DNA of 64,000 nt from KBS-83 sp051025295 (GTDB lineage Bacteria > Acidobacteriota > Terriglobia > Terriglobales > Acidobacteriaceae). The stretch is taken from NCBI GenBank assembly GCA_051025295.1, contig JBMGJV010000012.1; one strand, given 5' to 3'. This document shows positions 25,603 through 35,625 of the stretch, in pieces. The position numbers were made by a program, and so were the translations under genes. Each line of letters starts with the position of its first letter. The first letter of the stretch is position 1. The notes under the pieces were generated by a model. That model was not told the DNA's origin. It ran no database searches and saw only the letters and a list, made by a program, of their open reading frames with translations.

Positions 25603-27012
25603 TCAGCGGCTCAGCGCCCGGCGAATCACGGCTTCGAGCGCCTGCTTGTGAGCCGCGTACTCCACCTCACCCACATTGCCGCGCGCGCGATCGGTTTCGA
25701 GCGCAAACAGCTCTTCCTTCAACGACGTCAGCAACAACTGGCGCTGCCGCTCCGGATCGGGCTCCGCCGGCAGACCGTAGCCGCTCTGCGCCTGCACCGC
25801 GCCAACATACCCGGACTGCGCAGGGACGGGCTCTGCCGCAGCGGGTGCGTAGGCCGGGCTCTCGGGGCGGCTTGCGTAGTTGCTCATCGGCGCTGCCGGG
25901 GAGGGCGCCGCCGGCGAGCCGTAACCCGTGTCGGTCGCAGCCTCGTCCTCAGGATCGCGAGGAGAGCGGCGCAGGAAGATCGCTGCCCCAATCACAAGAA
26001 TCAGCCCCACCCCGGACAGGATCCACCACTTGTACTTGGTGAGCGGGTCGGGCGTATCGATCGGCGTCCCCAGGCCGCCGCCTGGACGAGTATCCTGCGC
26101 CGCGGTGCCTCCGCCGGCCTGGCCTGCAGCACCCGGCTGACCCGCGCCACCATTCTGCGCGGTCTGCACATCGCGCGGCAGCGAGCCCGATCCCGAGACC
26201 GTGAAGCCGAGCGCCTGCGTCGGGCTGACATTCTTCGCGACAAACGTCTGCGCGTTGATGTCGTCATTGATCGGCTGGTACGGGGTCGATGGGTTGGGCC
26301 GGAAGGTCATGCTCTTCGGCAACATCACGACCACGTTGTCCGCCGCCCCGGCCAGCTTCGGCGCAAAGCTCGCGCTGCCGGAGTAGGGCAGGCTGTAGCT
26401 GACCTGGAACTGTGTCTCCCCCGGCCGCAGCGGGAACAGGTAGGCGTAGTGCCCCTTTTCGCCCATCGGCGCGGGCGAAGACGCGACCGGCATGCCGCCC
26501 GGCCCCATCGCCGCGGCGCCCTCCACCTTGGCATCCGCCGGCAGGTAGATCTCGTACGAGTGATTGGAGAACTGCGTCCGTGGCGGCGTGGAGTCGTTCT
26601 TGACAAAGTAGCTCTGTGTGACGTGCAGCCCCTGCGGGTCCGTCTCCACGCGGATCACGTTCGCTTCCGTCGTGATGCCCGGCACCGTCGCCGCCACGTC
26701 GTAGACCTGCACATCCACGTTGTTGGTGCCCGGAGGCGCAGGCTGGAAGTAGCTAGCCTTCTCGTGGTCGACGCGGATCAGGTGCATGCCCTGATCGGGC
26801 ACATCGATGGAAAACTTGCCGTGCGCATCGGTCTTGGTGCGCGCCGTCTCCTGCATGCGCTGCTGCAGCGAGATCAGGATCACGTCATCGCCGGCCGAGG
26901 GCTTGTTGATGGTCCCGTCCGTCACCGTGCCGGTGATAGAAGCCGCGAGCAGGGAAGGCGCGAGCCCGAGTGCGGTCAGCAAAGTGGAAGAAAACAGCAG
27001 CGTTCGTCTCAT
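25603..27012 (-). CDS. Exported carboxypeptidase-regulatory-domain protein with C-terminal membrane anchor
   Basis: 469 residues from MRRTLLFSS, which begins a signal peptide. A carboxypeptidase-regulatory-like beta sandwich (TGTVTDGTINKPSAGDDVIL...) is followed by a second beta-rich region with repeated Pro/Thr phrases. A Gly/Ala/Gln-rich linker leads to a membrane helix (KWWILSGVGLILVIGAAIFL) around 330-350, then a Pro/Ala/Tyr-rich stretch and a charged helix ending YAAHKQALEAVIRRALSR. The topology suggests a periplasmic sensory or structural domain with a cytoplasmic tail. Such genes occur near cytochrome-biogenesis genes in Acidobacteria, but none is visible here. Confidence 0.75.
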   Translation of the reverse strand: MRRTLLFSSTLLTALGLAPSLLAASITGTVTDGTINKPSAGDDVILISLQQRMQETARTKTDAHGKFSIDVPDQGMHLIRVDHEKASYFQPAPPGTNNVDVQVYDVAATVPGITTEANVIRVETDPQGLHVTQSYFVKNDSTPPRTQFSNHSYEIYLPADAKVEGAAAMGPGGMPVASSPAPMGEKGHYAYLFPLRPGETQFQVSYSLPYSGSASFAPKLAGAADNVVVMLPKSMTFRPNPSTPYQPINDDINAQTFVAKNVSPTQALGFTVSGSGSLPRDVQTAQNGGAGQPGAAGQAGGGTAAQDTRPGGGLGTPIDTPDPLTKYKWWILSGVGLILVIGAAIFLRRSPRDPEDEAATDTGYGSPAAPSPAAPMSNYASRPESPAYAPAAAEPVPAQSGYVGAVQAQSGYGLPAEPDPERQRQLLLTSLKEELFALETDRARGNVGEVEYAAHKQALEAVIRRALSR

Positions 27013-27393
27013 GTTGATTCTGCCGTTAAGGATACTGCGAATGCCCGGGCCCGGAGGCAGGAACTTCGACCCGGCGTCCCGGCGGCTTGATCCGGCGACC
27101 AAAGAGACCTGACTGCCCGCAGTTCCGCTGCTGGCTCCCCCGGCTCCTCTATCTCCGGAGCCAGCCCGTTCGTCAGCCATAGATAGCGTCGGTTAGCCCA
27201 CGCACGCGGCATGATAACCAATCGCTACAACAAGGGCTCAAAAAGACACAATAAGGGTGACGAATTTGCTCCATAAAAATGCGTTGGAACAGGCAACCCG
27301 CTGGTCTGAATCCATGCAGCAATGTTCATGAGGGAACTGTTCGCTCGGGTAGACCGATCGTGACGGGCCGCATCTACCCAGAGAGAGGACTGC
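27013..27393. other. Intergenic region between divergent genes
   Basis: 381 bases with no convincing gene. It contains a GGCTCC...GGAGCC hairpin near 27136-27163 and an AT-richer stretch at 27215-27300 that probably holds the promoter of the dynamin-like gene. No clear -35/-10 pair was found. Confidence 0.5.
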
Positions 27394-29178
27394 ATGAGCC
27401 CTGGGTATTTGAATGAAGCAACGGCCTCATTCCCCCGCCGTCTCCCCGATCCGCTGTCGCGATTGCAATCGGCCACCGCGCAACTGATCGCGCTGCTCGC
27501 TCCGCTCCGTCTGCCCGGGACTGACCCATCACTTGCCACCTTATCTGCGCTTGAGCGTGCGCTCGACCAGCGCGTCATGGAAGCGGGCGGGACGGCTCTG
27601 CTGCTCGGCGAGTCCGAAGCCGCGAAGTCTCGCTTTCTGCACGCGCTTCTTGATGAGCCACCACACAGTCGCGCTGGAGAACCGACGGGGGCGAGCCGCG
27701 TGGCGCGCTCCGCCTGCACCTGGATCACCTATGGCCGCGAGCCCGCCGCGCTCGTCACCACGGGCCGCGGCCGCACCACCAGCCTGCGCCCGGCGCAGCT
27801 CCCCGGCTATCTCGCCAACCAGTCGCGCGGCTCCATCGCGCAGCCGGTCGTGCTGCGTTCCCCCAGCGCTGCGCTTGAGGCGGGTCTGGTGCTCATCGAT
27901 GCGCCACAGCTCACACCCGACACCTCCGGCTTCCTCGAGCGCACTGCCGAGGCGCGTGCCCAGGCCAATGCCATCCTGTTTCTCATCGAAGCAGGCCGCG
28001 CTCCTACCGAAGCCACGCTCCGTGTCCTTCGTGCGCTGCGGCCGCGCGACTTCCTCTTCGTGCTTGAAGCGCCGCCGCCCGATGCAGCCAAGTCCGGCGC
28101 AGCCGGATCCCGCCGTGCCGCCGCCATCGAACTCGAAGAGCGCCTCGCGGCGTTCACGTTATCGCAGTACGGCGGGGTCCGCGATCCCCAGGTGGTGACG
28201 CTGCCCGCGCGGACGTCGAGGGATTCGAACGAGGACTCGGCAGCACCCGCAGCTGCCCATCGTGCGATGCTCGAGCGCGCCAGCGCCCTATGGCAGACCA
28301 CCGCGGCGCACGATGCAGCTGCCGCCGCGCATCGACTCCTCGAAGAGCTGAATGCCATGGTCGACGGCTCCGGCATTGCGCTGCGCACGCGTGCGAGACT
28401 GCTGGCCGCCATGCCAGAGCTGCGCGAGCTCGAACAGCAGATCGCCGATGCAGCAGCAGAGCTGCGCGACGCCCCCGTCCCCCTGGCCGGCAGCCCGCCG
28501 CCAGCCCCCGCACCCGGACCCACTCTGGTCCCCCCGCAGCCGAGCGACCCGGCGTCCCTCCCCGACTCTGCAGAACCCACCGCTGCGGCGCCTCTGCTGA
28601 CAGCCGAAGCCTCTGAGCCAGCCCCGGAGAGCGCTGCCGTCTCTAATGCGTCCGGCTCGCCCGACGCGTCGACCCGGCCCGATGCGACCCTCAGCCCACG
28701 CGTCGAGGTCGCGGACGCCACAGCCCGCCCACGCCAAGAGGACCAGCCGCGGCCCACGCCACCTGTCGCCGCAGCGCCCTCAACCACAGCAGCCATCACA
28801 CCTGCAGCAGTGAGCACACCATCCGCCGCACCCACGGCAGATGAGGTAACCGCGGCAGCCTCGTCTTCGATCTTCGTCAGGCTCGCAGATTCAGCGGCTG
28901 CTTTGCGCTTCCGTTCGCACGACGATCCGCATCCTGTGCCGAACGCATTGCTGCGCTTCCGTCCCATGTTGCTCGCTGCCGTAGCACTTGCCATTCTGTG
29001 CGCTGTGCTGCTGTCTATCGCGCTGCGGCATCACGCATCGGCTCCTGCGCCCGCTCCCGCCGCATCCGTTGTGCAGCCATTGAGCGCTTCCGTAACGCCG
29101 ACGAAGCAGGTCAAGCCACATCGCCGCCATCGAAGCTCCCGTACACACAAGGCCGCCAGCCCTGCGCCGGCGCAATAG
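27394..29178 (+). CDS. Dynamin-like P-loop protein with degenerate nucleotide-binding motifs and C-terminal membrane helix
   Basis: 594 residues, GAGAGG upstream of the ATG. The first 300 residues look like a bacterial dynamin-type GTPase: a predicted helix, LLLGESEAAKS at 70-79 in the P-loop position, GEPTGASRVAR as a G2-like segment, and LIDAPQL at 168-173 in the G3 position. The P-loop has Ala where GKS normally has Gly, G3 lacks the usual Gly, and no NKxD/TKxD is seen, so GTP hydrolysis is doubtful. A long Ala/Pro/Ser/Thr-rich linker (about 350-495) leads to one membrane helix (LLAAVALAILCAVLLSIAL) and a basic tail. Family assignment is by motif spacing only. Confidence 0.7.
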   Translation: MSPGYLNEATASFPRRLPDPLSRLQSATAQLIALLAPLRLPGTDPSLATLSALERALDQRVMEAGGTALLLGESEAAKSRFLHALLDEPPHSRAGEPTGASRVARSACTWITYGREPAALVTTGRGRTTSLRPAQLPGYLANQSRGSIAQPVVLRSPSAALEAGLVLIDAPQLTPDTSGFLERTAEARAQANAILFLIEAGRAPTEATLRVLRALRPRDFLFVLEAPPPDAAKSGAAGSRRAAAIELEERLAAFTLSQYGGVRDPQVVTLPARTSRDSNEDSAAPAAAHRAMLERASALWQTTAAHDAAAAAHRLLEELNAMVDGSGIALRTRARLLAAMPELRELEQQIADAAAELRDAPVPLAGSPPPAPAPGPTLVPPQPSDPASLPDSAEPTAAAPLLTAEASEPAPESAAVSNASGSPDASTRPDATLSPRVEVADATARPRQEDQPRPTPPVAAAPSTTAAITPAAVSTPSAAPTADEVTAAASSSIFVRLADSAAALRFRSHDDPHPVPNALLRFRPMLLAAVALAILCAVLLSIALRHHASAPAPAPAASVVQPLSASVTPTKQVKPHRRHRSSRTHKAASPAPAQ

Positions 29179-29188
29179 ATCGACACAC

Positions 29189-29236
29189 GCTGCAAAAGAG
29201 AAGGGGAGCCGGATGGCTCCCCTTCTCCTTTGCAGC
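29189..29236. terminator. Bidirectional terminator hairpin
   Basis: Two 22-base arms match at 21 positions around a GGAT loop (29211-29214), between the convergent dynamin-like gene and the VirB10-like gene. Arms begin GCTGCAAAAG and end CTTTGCAGC. Confidence 0.8.
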
Positions 29237-29247
29237 GTCAAGTACGT

Positions 29248-30213
29248 TTAGCGCGATGCGGTCGTTGTCACCGGCGTGAGCTGCATCGGCCGGGTCAGCC
29301 CGAACGTCAGCTCCGAGCCTGCGGGCAGCACGGCTGCTTCACGGTTCCTCAGGATGTGCGTCGTGGTCAGGCCTGCGCCCACCACCGTCCCCACTGCCGC
29401 CCCGATCGGGCCGCCAAAGACTGCACCGCTCGCTGCACCCGCGCCTGCACCGATGGCGTACTCCGTGCCGATGCGCTTCGGTTCGTCGCGTGTCTCGATG
29501 GTGCCTTCGCTATTCACCTTCGTGTGTGAACCGCGCGCGGTCAGGCTGGGTACAGCAGTGATGCTGTAGCGCATGCCGTCGGGCAGTGTCACTTCGCTCG
29601 CCAGCAGCCGCATGGTCGCTGGACCCGCGATGCGGCGGCCGTAGTCAGCATGCACGACGCGTCCATGCACCACGGAGCCGGCCGGAATGATCACGCGCCC
29701 ATTCTGCATCACGTCCTGCGTCACCTGTGCGGTAAAGAGCGTGCCGGTGCCGTTCTCGCTTGAGGACAGCTCGCGATCGAGTCGCGTGTGAATCGCTGTG
29801 CCTTCCACAAGCTGATTCGCCGGGATCGAGACGGCGGTCACGATATCTGCATCGGGATCGGACGCGGTCGCGCTGCGCCGCTGCAGACTCGGCGCCGTCG
29901 CCGCGGAAGAACCACCGGTCACGATGTCTTCGTCCGGATTTGCCGCACTCCGGCCCGTTGCATTCCCGTCCGCCGCTTTCACCGCAGGCATCGCCGCCGA
30001 CGGCTTCGCTACAGGTGCGGGAGCTGCGGCCACCGCCGGGGGCGGTGTCACCTCGGGCGCTTCGGTCGCGCGGATCACGTCCGTGACCGGCGGCTCGGAG
30101 GTTCCTTGGTACGGGCTTGGTTTTCCTGCGCTCTGGGCCATTGCAACACCGCCCAGCAGCGCCAGCGTGGCCCCGGCAAGCATCCTCTTCGCTACGTTCG
30201 AGGTCAGCTTCAT
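29248..30213 (-). CDS. Exported TrbI/VirB10-like barrel protein with Gly-zipper
   Basis: 321 residues from MKLTSNV, followed by a signal peptide ending near VAMAQ. A Pro/Ala-rich linker (about 25-120) precedes a domain with EGTAIHTRLDRELSS, TAQVTQDV and VIIPAGSVVHGRVV, phrases shared with the C-terminal barrel of TrbI/VirB10. A glycine-zipper (GAGAGAASGAVFGGPIGAAVGTVVGAG) follows, then a short beta segment. No conjugation genes are nearby, so this is probably a stand-alone envelope protein of the type frequent in Acidobacteria. A start 7 codons upstream (30234) is possible. Confidence 0.75.
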   Translation of the reverse strand: MKLTSNVAKRMLAGATLALLGGVAMAQSAGKPSPYQGTSEPPVTDVIRATEAPEVTPPPAVAAAPAPVAKPSAAMPAVKAADGNATGRSAANPDEDIVTGGSSAATAPSLQRRSATASDPDADIVTAVSIPANQLVEGTAIHTRLDRELSSSENGTGTLFTAQVTQDVMQNGRVIIPAGSVVHGRVVHADYGRRIAGPATMRLLASEVTLPDGMRYSITAVPSLTARGSHTKVNSEGTIETRDEPKRIGTEYAIGAGAGAASGAVFGGPIGAAVGTVVGAGLTTTHILRNREAAVLPAGSELTFGLTRPMQLTPVTTTASR

Positions 30214-30654
30214 CTCGTCTCTACCCCCACCCACTCTGAATCTCTTAGGTCACCACTGGCCAAAGCCGCACCAGCAGAACTGCAACACTGGACACAGCCT
30301 AGCGGAAGAAGTTGTGCCTGCCTTGCGATTGAAAGGCCGCGTACCAGCGCGGTTACCCGGCTGCCGTGCTCTCGTGCTTGGGAGCGCTTCCTGCCTCGCC
30401 CGACGGCAGTCATTCTGCTTTGTTAGACTTGCGGTGTTGCGCCTTTGCCGGCCGCGATCGCGTCTCACGCCGGCGGGCCTGAACGAAGCACGTGCCACCC
30501 TACCCTTGTCTAGGACCCAGCCCATTCCCATGAGTGACCCGAACGGATGAGTGAATGGATCAGCATGATTGGTGGCGTCACCGGCGAACCGATCCCGGTA
30601 GACCGCCGCCCCAGGCTGCAGGACCGCTTGCACCACCACATCACTAGGAGCGAT
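30214..30654. other. Intergenic region upstream of enolase
   Basis: 441 bases without a supported gene. It is the divergent promoter region of the VirB10-like gene and eno. No strong promoter hexamers were found. An open frame runs through its 3' part into eno, but the N-terminal enolase motif begins at 30655. Confidence 0.5.
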
Positions 30655-31947
<1,293 letters not shown>

Positions 31948-31989
31948 CGAAGCGCGCGGCCCGTGGCTGCGCCGGAAAAAGGTGTTCTG

Positions 31990-32757
31990 ATGAAGGTAGT
32001 CTCCTCCGCGCTCTGCGGAATCCTCCTCGCGCTGCCACTGGGCAGCGCTGTTGCACAGACCGGGTCCAGCACAGCAGGTGCTGCATCCACCCCGCACCAG
32101 AGCGGCGCCACCCCGGCCTCCCCGCATGCGGCGTCGCCCAGCGAACGGTCGATCGGCACGCTCGATCCGAACGCGCCCCCGCCGCCGGCTCACCCCATCA
32201 CGGCCGCGCAGACCAAGCAGCTGCTCGATCTGATGCAGTTCAAGAAGACCGAAGATCGCAACTGGTCGCAGATGATCACCATGAACAAGCAGGCCGCGCC
32301 CTTCATCCCGAATGATGTGTGGACCGACGTGCAGAGCGGCATTGATGGCATCGACTACAGCGCCCTCGTGCAGCCGATCTATGCGCGCTATCTGTCGGAA
32401 GACGACGCCACCAAGGCCCTCGCCTTCTACAGCACGCCCGCGGGTCAGCGCGTGCTCCAGGCCATGCCGTCCATCCTTGGCGAGAGCGCTGCTGCCTCGC
32501 AGCAGAAGGGTCGCCAGGTCGGCCGCGATGCAATTGAGAAGCACCGCACGGAGATCGAAGCCGCGCAGAAGAAGTATCAGGAAGAGCACGCACCTGCAGG
32601 CGGTCCGGGTAGCGCACCGGGCGCTGGTCCGGGCAGCGGCGCGGGAGCAGGTGCAGGAGCAGGCCCCGGATCAGGCGCTTCCTCGGGCAGCGGCACGAGC
32701 TCTGGCTCCGGAAAAACCACCACCAAGCCGCAGGGCACCGCCACGAAGCCGCAGTAG
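31990..32757 (+). CDS. Exported DUF2059 protein with Gly/Ser/Ala tail
   Basis: 255 residues from MKVVSSALCGILLALPLGSAVAQ, a clear signal peptide, with AAAAAGG upstream. A Ser/Ala/Pro linker leads to the DUF2059 domain (about 75-170): QTKQLLDLMQFKKT, then LVQPIYARYLSEDDATKALAFYSTPAGQRVLQAMP. The C-terminal 60 residues are a low-complexity Gly/Ser/Ala/Pro tail (GSGAGAGAG-type repeats) ending in Lys/Pro/Gln. DUF2059 proteins are periplasmic with unknown function. It sits between eno and gpmI and may be co-transcribed with eno; a terminator follows. Confidence 0.88.
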   Translation: MKVVSSALCGILLALPLGSAVAQTGSSTAGAASTPHQSGATPASPHAASPSERSIGTLDPNAPPPPAHPITAAQTKQLLDLMQFKKTEDRNWSQMITMNKQAAPFIPNDVWTDVQSGIDGIDYSALVQPIYARYLSEDDATKALAFYSTPAGQRVLQAMPSILGESAAASQQKGRQVGRDAIEKHRTEIEAAQKKYQEEHAPAGGPGSAPGAGPGSGAGAGAGAGPGSGASSGSGTSSGSGKTTTKPQGTATKPQ

Positions 32758-32773
32758 CATCCGCATCAGCAAC

Positions 32774-32815
32774 CACGGCCGCCGCGAGCGCATGCTCCGG
32801 CGGCCGTGCTCTTTT
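32774..32815 (+). terminator. Rho-independent terminator after DUF2059 gene
   Basis: A long stem (CACGGCCGCCG, one bulged C, GAGC; loop GCAT) is followed by CTCTTTTGG. It separates eno-DUF2059 from gpmI, so gpmI probably has its own promoter. Confidence 0.85.
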
Positions 32816-32905
32816 GGCTCGCGCACTCTGCTGTACCATCGAGCGTGAGCGCGCACTATGCGCATCAGCGCAATAAATCTGCAACAAGGGGACACAGAAC
32901 GCCGC

Positions 32906-34513
32906 ATGCCGAAGCCGCTTGTGTTGGCCATTCTGGATGGTTGGGGCTATCGCGCGGAGACCGCGGCGAATGCCATCGCGCAGGCACGCAAACCGAATTA
33001 CGATCGGCTGCTGCGTGAGTTTCCCAACACACTTCTGCACGCGTCCGATCACTTCGTCGGCCTGCCCGACGGGCAGATGGGCAACAGCGAAGTGGGCCAT
33101 CTGAACATCGGCGCCGGCCGTGTCGTCTCCATGGACATCACGCGCATCGACGCCATGATCGCGGACGGATCGTTCTACGAGCACCCGGAGATCGTGAAGG
33201 CGATCGACCGCGCCTGCGAAAGCGGCCGCCAGCTTCACCTGCTCGGCCTGCTCTCCGACGGCGGCGTTCATTCGCAGCAGGCGCATCTCGAAGCGCTCCT
33301 GCGTGCCGCGAAGATGCGCGGCGCAGAGCGTGTCTTCGTGCACGCCTTCCTCGACGGCCGCGACACGCTGCCCACCAGCGGCGCCGGTTACCTCGAGCGG
33401 CTGGACCGCGCGACGCGCGAACTCGGTGTCGGCAAACTCGCCACCGTGAGCGGCCGTTACTACGCGATGGATCGCGATCGCCGCTGGGAGCGCGAGCGCC
33501 TCACCTTTGACGCAATGGTGAAGGGAACTGCCGAGGGCGGCGCGCATGCCGACGCCATCGCTCGCGTCAAGGAGAGCTACAGCCAGGGCGTCACGGATGA
33601 GTTCGTCATCCCGTTCGTCGTCAGCGATGCGGCGGGCGCGCCGGTCACGCGCGTGCGCGACGAGGACGTCTGCATCTGCTTCAACTACCGCGCCGATCGT
33701 GTGCGGCAGATCACGCGCGTTCTCGCACGCGAGAGCGGCATCACCGCGAACGGCGGTCGTGAGCTCCCTGGCGCCGACGATCTCGACAGCACCATCCCGC
33801 GCTTCGAGGTGCCGAAGAACCTGCACTACCTCTCGATGACGCAGTACGACAAGCAGTTCAAGGTCCCCATGATCCTGCTGCCCGAGTCCATGGAGAACCT
33901 GCTCGCGAACTGCCTGGCTGCGGCCCAGATGCGCAACCTGCGCGTCGCCGAAACGGAGAAGTACGCACACGTCACCTACTTCTTCAACGGCGGTATCGAG
34001 AAGGAGTTCCCCGGTGAAGATCGCCAGATGGTCCAGTCACAGAAAGTCGCGACCTACGATCTAGCACCCGCGATGAGCGCTCGCGGCATCGCCGATGTCG
34101 TCACCAAGGCAGTGGCAGATACAGCCTTCCAGTTGATCGTCGTCAACTTCGCCAATGCCGATATGGTCGGCCACTCCGGCAAGATGGAGCCCACCATCCG
34201 CGGCGTCGAAACCGTGGACGCCTGCCTCGGCCAGCTTCACACCGCGCTGCGTCAGACCGGCGGCTCCATGCTGATCACCGCAGACCACGGCAACGCAGAG
34301 ATGCTGGTCGACCCGAAGAGCGGTGGCCCGCACACGGCGCACACTACGAATCCCGTACCACTCATCCTGGTCAGCGGCGACGCCACGCGTTATCGACTGC
34401 GCGACGGCGGCTCACTCCGCGATATCTCGCCCACCGTGCTCGCGATGCTCGGCATCCCGCAGCCTAAAGAGATGAGCGGCGCAGACCTGCGCATTCCGCT
34501 GCACGCAATCTAG
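32906..34513 (+). CDS. gpmI: 2,3-bisphosphoglycerate-independent phosphoglycerate mutase
   Basis: 535 residues. It starts MPKPLVLAILDGWGYR, with AAGGGG about 14 bases upstream. The catalytic Ser is in MGNSEVGHLNIGAGR. The substrate loop contains VFVHAFLDGRDT, and Mn-binding residues lie in NFANADMVGHSG and ITADHGNAE. The C-terminal half is the alkaline-phosphatase-type catalytic domain. It interconverts 3- and 2-phosphoglycerate, the step before enolase. Its last four bases overlap the stop of the convergent E1-like gene. Confidence 0.97.
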   Translation: MPKPLVLAILDGWGYRAETAANAIAQARKPNYDRLLREFPNTLLHASDHFVGLPDGQMGNSEVGHLNIGAGRVVSMDITRIDAMIADGSFYEHPEIVKAIDRACESGRQLHLLGLLSDGGVHSQQAHLEALLRAAKMRGAERVFVHAFLDGRDTLPTSGAGYLERLDRATRELGVGKLATVSGRYYAMDRDRRWERERLTFDAMVKGTAEGGAHADAIARVKESYSQGVTDEFVIPFVVSDAAGAPVTRVRDEDVCICFNYRADRVRQITRVLARESGITANGGRELPGADDLDSTIPRFEVPKNLHYLSMTQYDKQFKVPMILLPESMENLLANCLAAAQMRNLRVAETEKYAHVTYFFNGGIEKEFPGEDRQMVQSQKVATYDLAPAMSARGIADVVTKAVADTAFQLIVVNFANADMVGHSGKMEPTIRGVETVDACLGQLHTALRQTGGSMLITADHGNAEMLVDPKSGGPHTAHTTNPVPLILVSGDATRYRLRDGGSLRDISPTVLAMLGIPQPKEMSGADLRIPLHAI

Positions 34514-35310
34514 CGGCGCGGCTTCGCCGTGTCCAGCAGTGTTAGCTCGCGCGTGAACGCCGCTAGCGTGCGCTCCTTCAGCCGCGCCGTCTCGAGTCCA
34601 CGCCGCTCCAGTGCCTGCTCCAGGCGCCGCACCGGATCCACTTTGCTGTCCAGCGGCCACGGCTTGCAGTCGATCAGCGTCGGCCCAACGCCCCGCCGCG
34701 CACGCTGGATCGACTCCTGCGCCACGCGATACACCGCCACCACATCGTTGCCGTCAACCGGAATGCCGTAGATGCCCAGACGCTCCGTCTGCGCTGCGTC
34801 GCTCAGGTCGCTGTCCGCTGTGCTTTCGATCATGAACACCACGCCCAGCTTGTGCTTTGCCGCATAGGCGAGTGACGGTGCAAGCGCGTCAAGCGACGTG
34901 ATCCCCGGTCCGCTGAAGACCAGAGTCGCTCCCTTTTCTTCGCGCCGTGCCATCGCATATCCCGCGGCTACGGCGAAGCGTGCAGCCGCCGTCGGTGCGC
35001 TGGCCAGCACGCCCACCAGCGGGGGACCGCCTGCCTCGGCTGACAGCATGCGGCGCAACGCATGGCCGCGCGCCAGCGCCGCCAGCTGATCCCCAGCTGT
35101 CGGCATTACCGATTCCTGGTTGACCAGATGAGTCACTGTGCCAGTGACGATTGCCTCGCGCGCCACCAGCGGCTTCGCGCTTTCGCGCAAGCGGTTGCGG
35201 CCGCGCAGCAGGCGTGTGCGCAGCAGCGTGGTGTACAGGTGCCTCAGGCGTTCGTCGGGAAGCAGTGGGTGCGGAGTGGCGGCCTTGGCCGCGCCGGCCG
35301 GGGTCGGCAT
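34510..35310 (-). CDS. Dehydrogenase E1-alpha-like protein, probably catalytically degenerate
   Basis: 266 residues, well short of the 320-360 usual for E1-alpha subunits of pyruvate or branched-chain dehydrogenases. Homology is visible in LLRTRLLRG, LARGHALRRML, the region GPGITSLDALAPSLAYAAKHKLGVVF and YGIPVDGNDVVAVYRVAQESIQRARRGVGPTLID. The thiamine-diphosphate motif normally begins GDG and ends with Asn; here it begins GPG (134-136) and the region VFMIESTADSD has no matching Asn, so cofactor binding is doubtful. No E1-beta gene is adjacent. It may be a regulatory paralogue or a decaying gene. Confidence 0.8.
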   Translation of the reverse strand: MPTPAGAAKAATPHPLLPDERLRHLYTTLLRTRLLRGRNRLRESAKPLVAREAIVTGTVTHLVNQESVMPTAGDQLAALARGHALRRMLSAEAGGPPLVGVLASAPTAAARFAVAAGYAMARREEKGATLVFSGPGITSLDALAPSLAYAAKHKLGVVFMIESTADSDLSDAAQTERLGIYGIPVDGNDVVAVYRVAQESIQRARRGVGPTLIDCKPWPLDSKVDPVRRLEQALERRGLETARLKERTLAAFTRELTLLDTAKPRR

Positions 35311-35625
35311 CTGGTTGGATGTGTCCTGCAGTCAGGATGAATTTCGTCGAGCAGTGCCGATTGTAGCGCGAGCCCGGCGCGTGTCGAATGCCGTTCGGCA
35401 GTGCGTGGCAGAGAGAGTGCCACAGGAGTCGCGCGCACGCAACGCGTGCTTTTCAACAGAAGTGTGCATAAGGCTGTGCACAAGCGCTGACGTCTGCGCA
35501 TGCAACCCAGTGTTCATGATGCTTTGCACACTCTGCACTGGAACTGAGGCAGCGATTTTGTACGCCGGCCATGAGCGTGTCACGCATCATCCTGCGTGCT
35601 GTAATCAGCCTGAGCCGTCACGGGC
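35311..35625. other. Intergenic region with TGTGCA-like repeats
   Basis: 315 bases between two minus-strand genes. Short open frames exist on both strands but lack support. Motifs of the type TGTGCA recur around 35463-35540, and one (TGTGCATAA at 35463-35471) resembles a DnaA box. I do not call an origin. Confidence 0.45.

Noticed and set aside
35463..35495. DnaA-box-like words (TGTGCATAA, TGTGCACAA)
   Set aside because: Only one exact match to the relaxed box and no AT-rich unwinding element or dnaA/dnaN nearby; not an origin.
35332..35583. 83-codon minus-strand frame between argJ and the E1-like gene
   Set aside because: No Shine-Dalgarno, no signal or domain, and composition unlike its neighbours.
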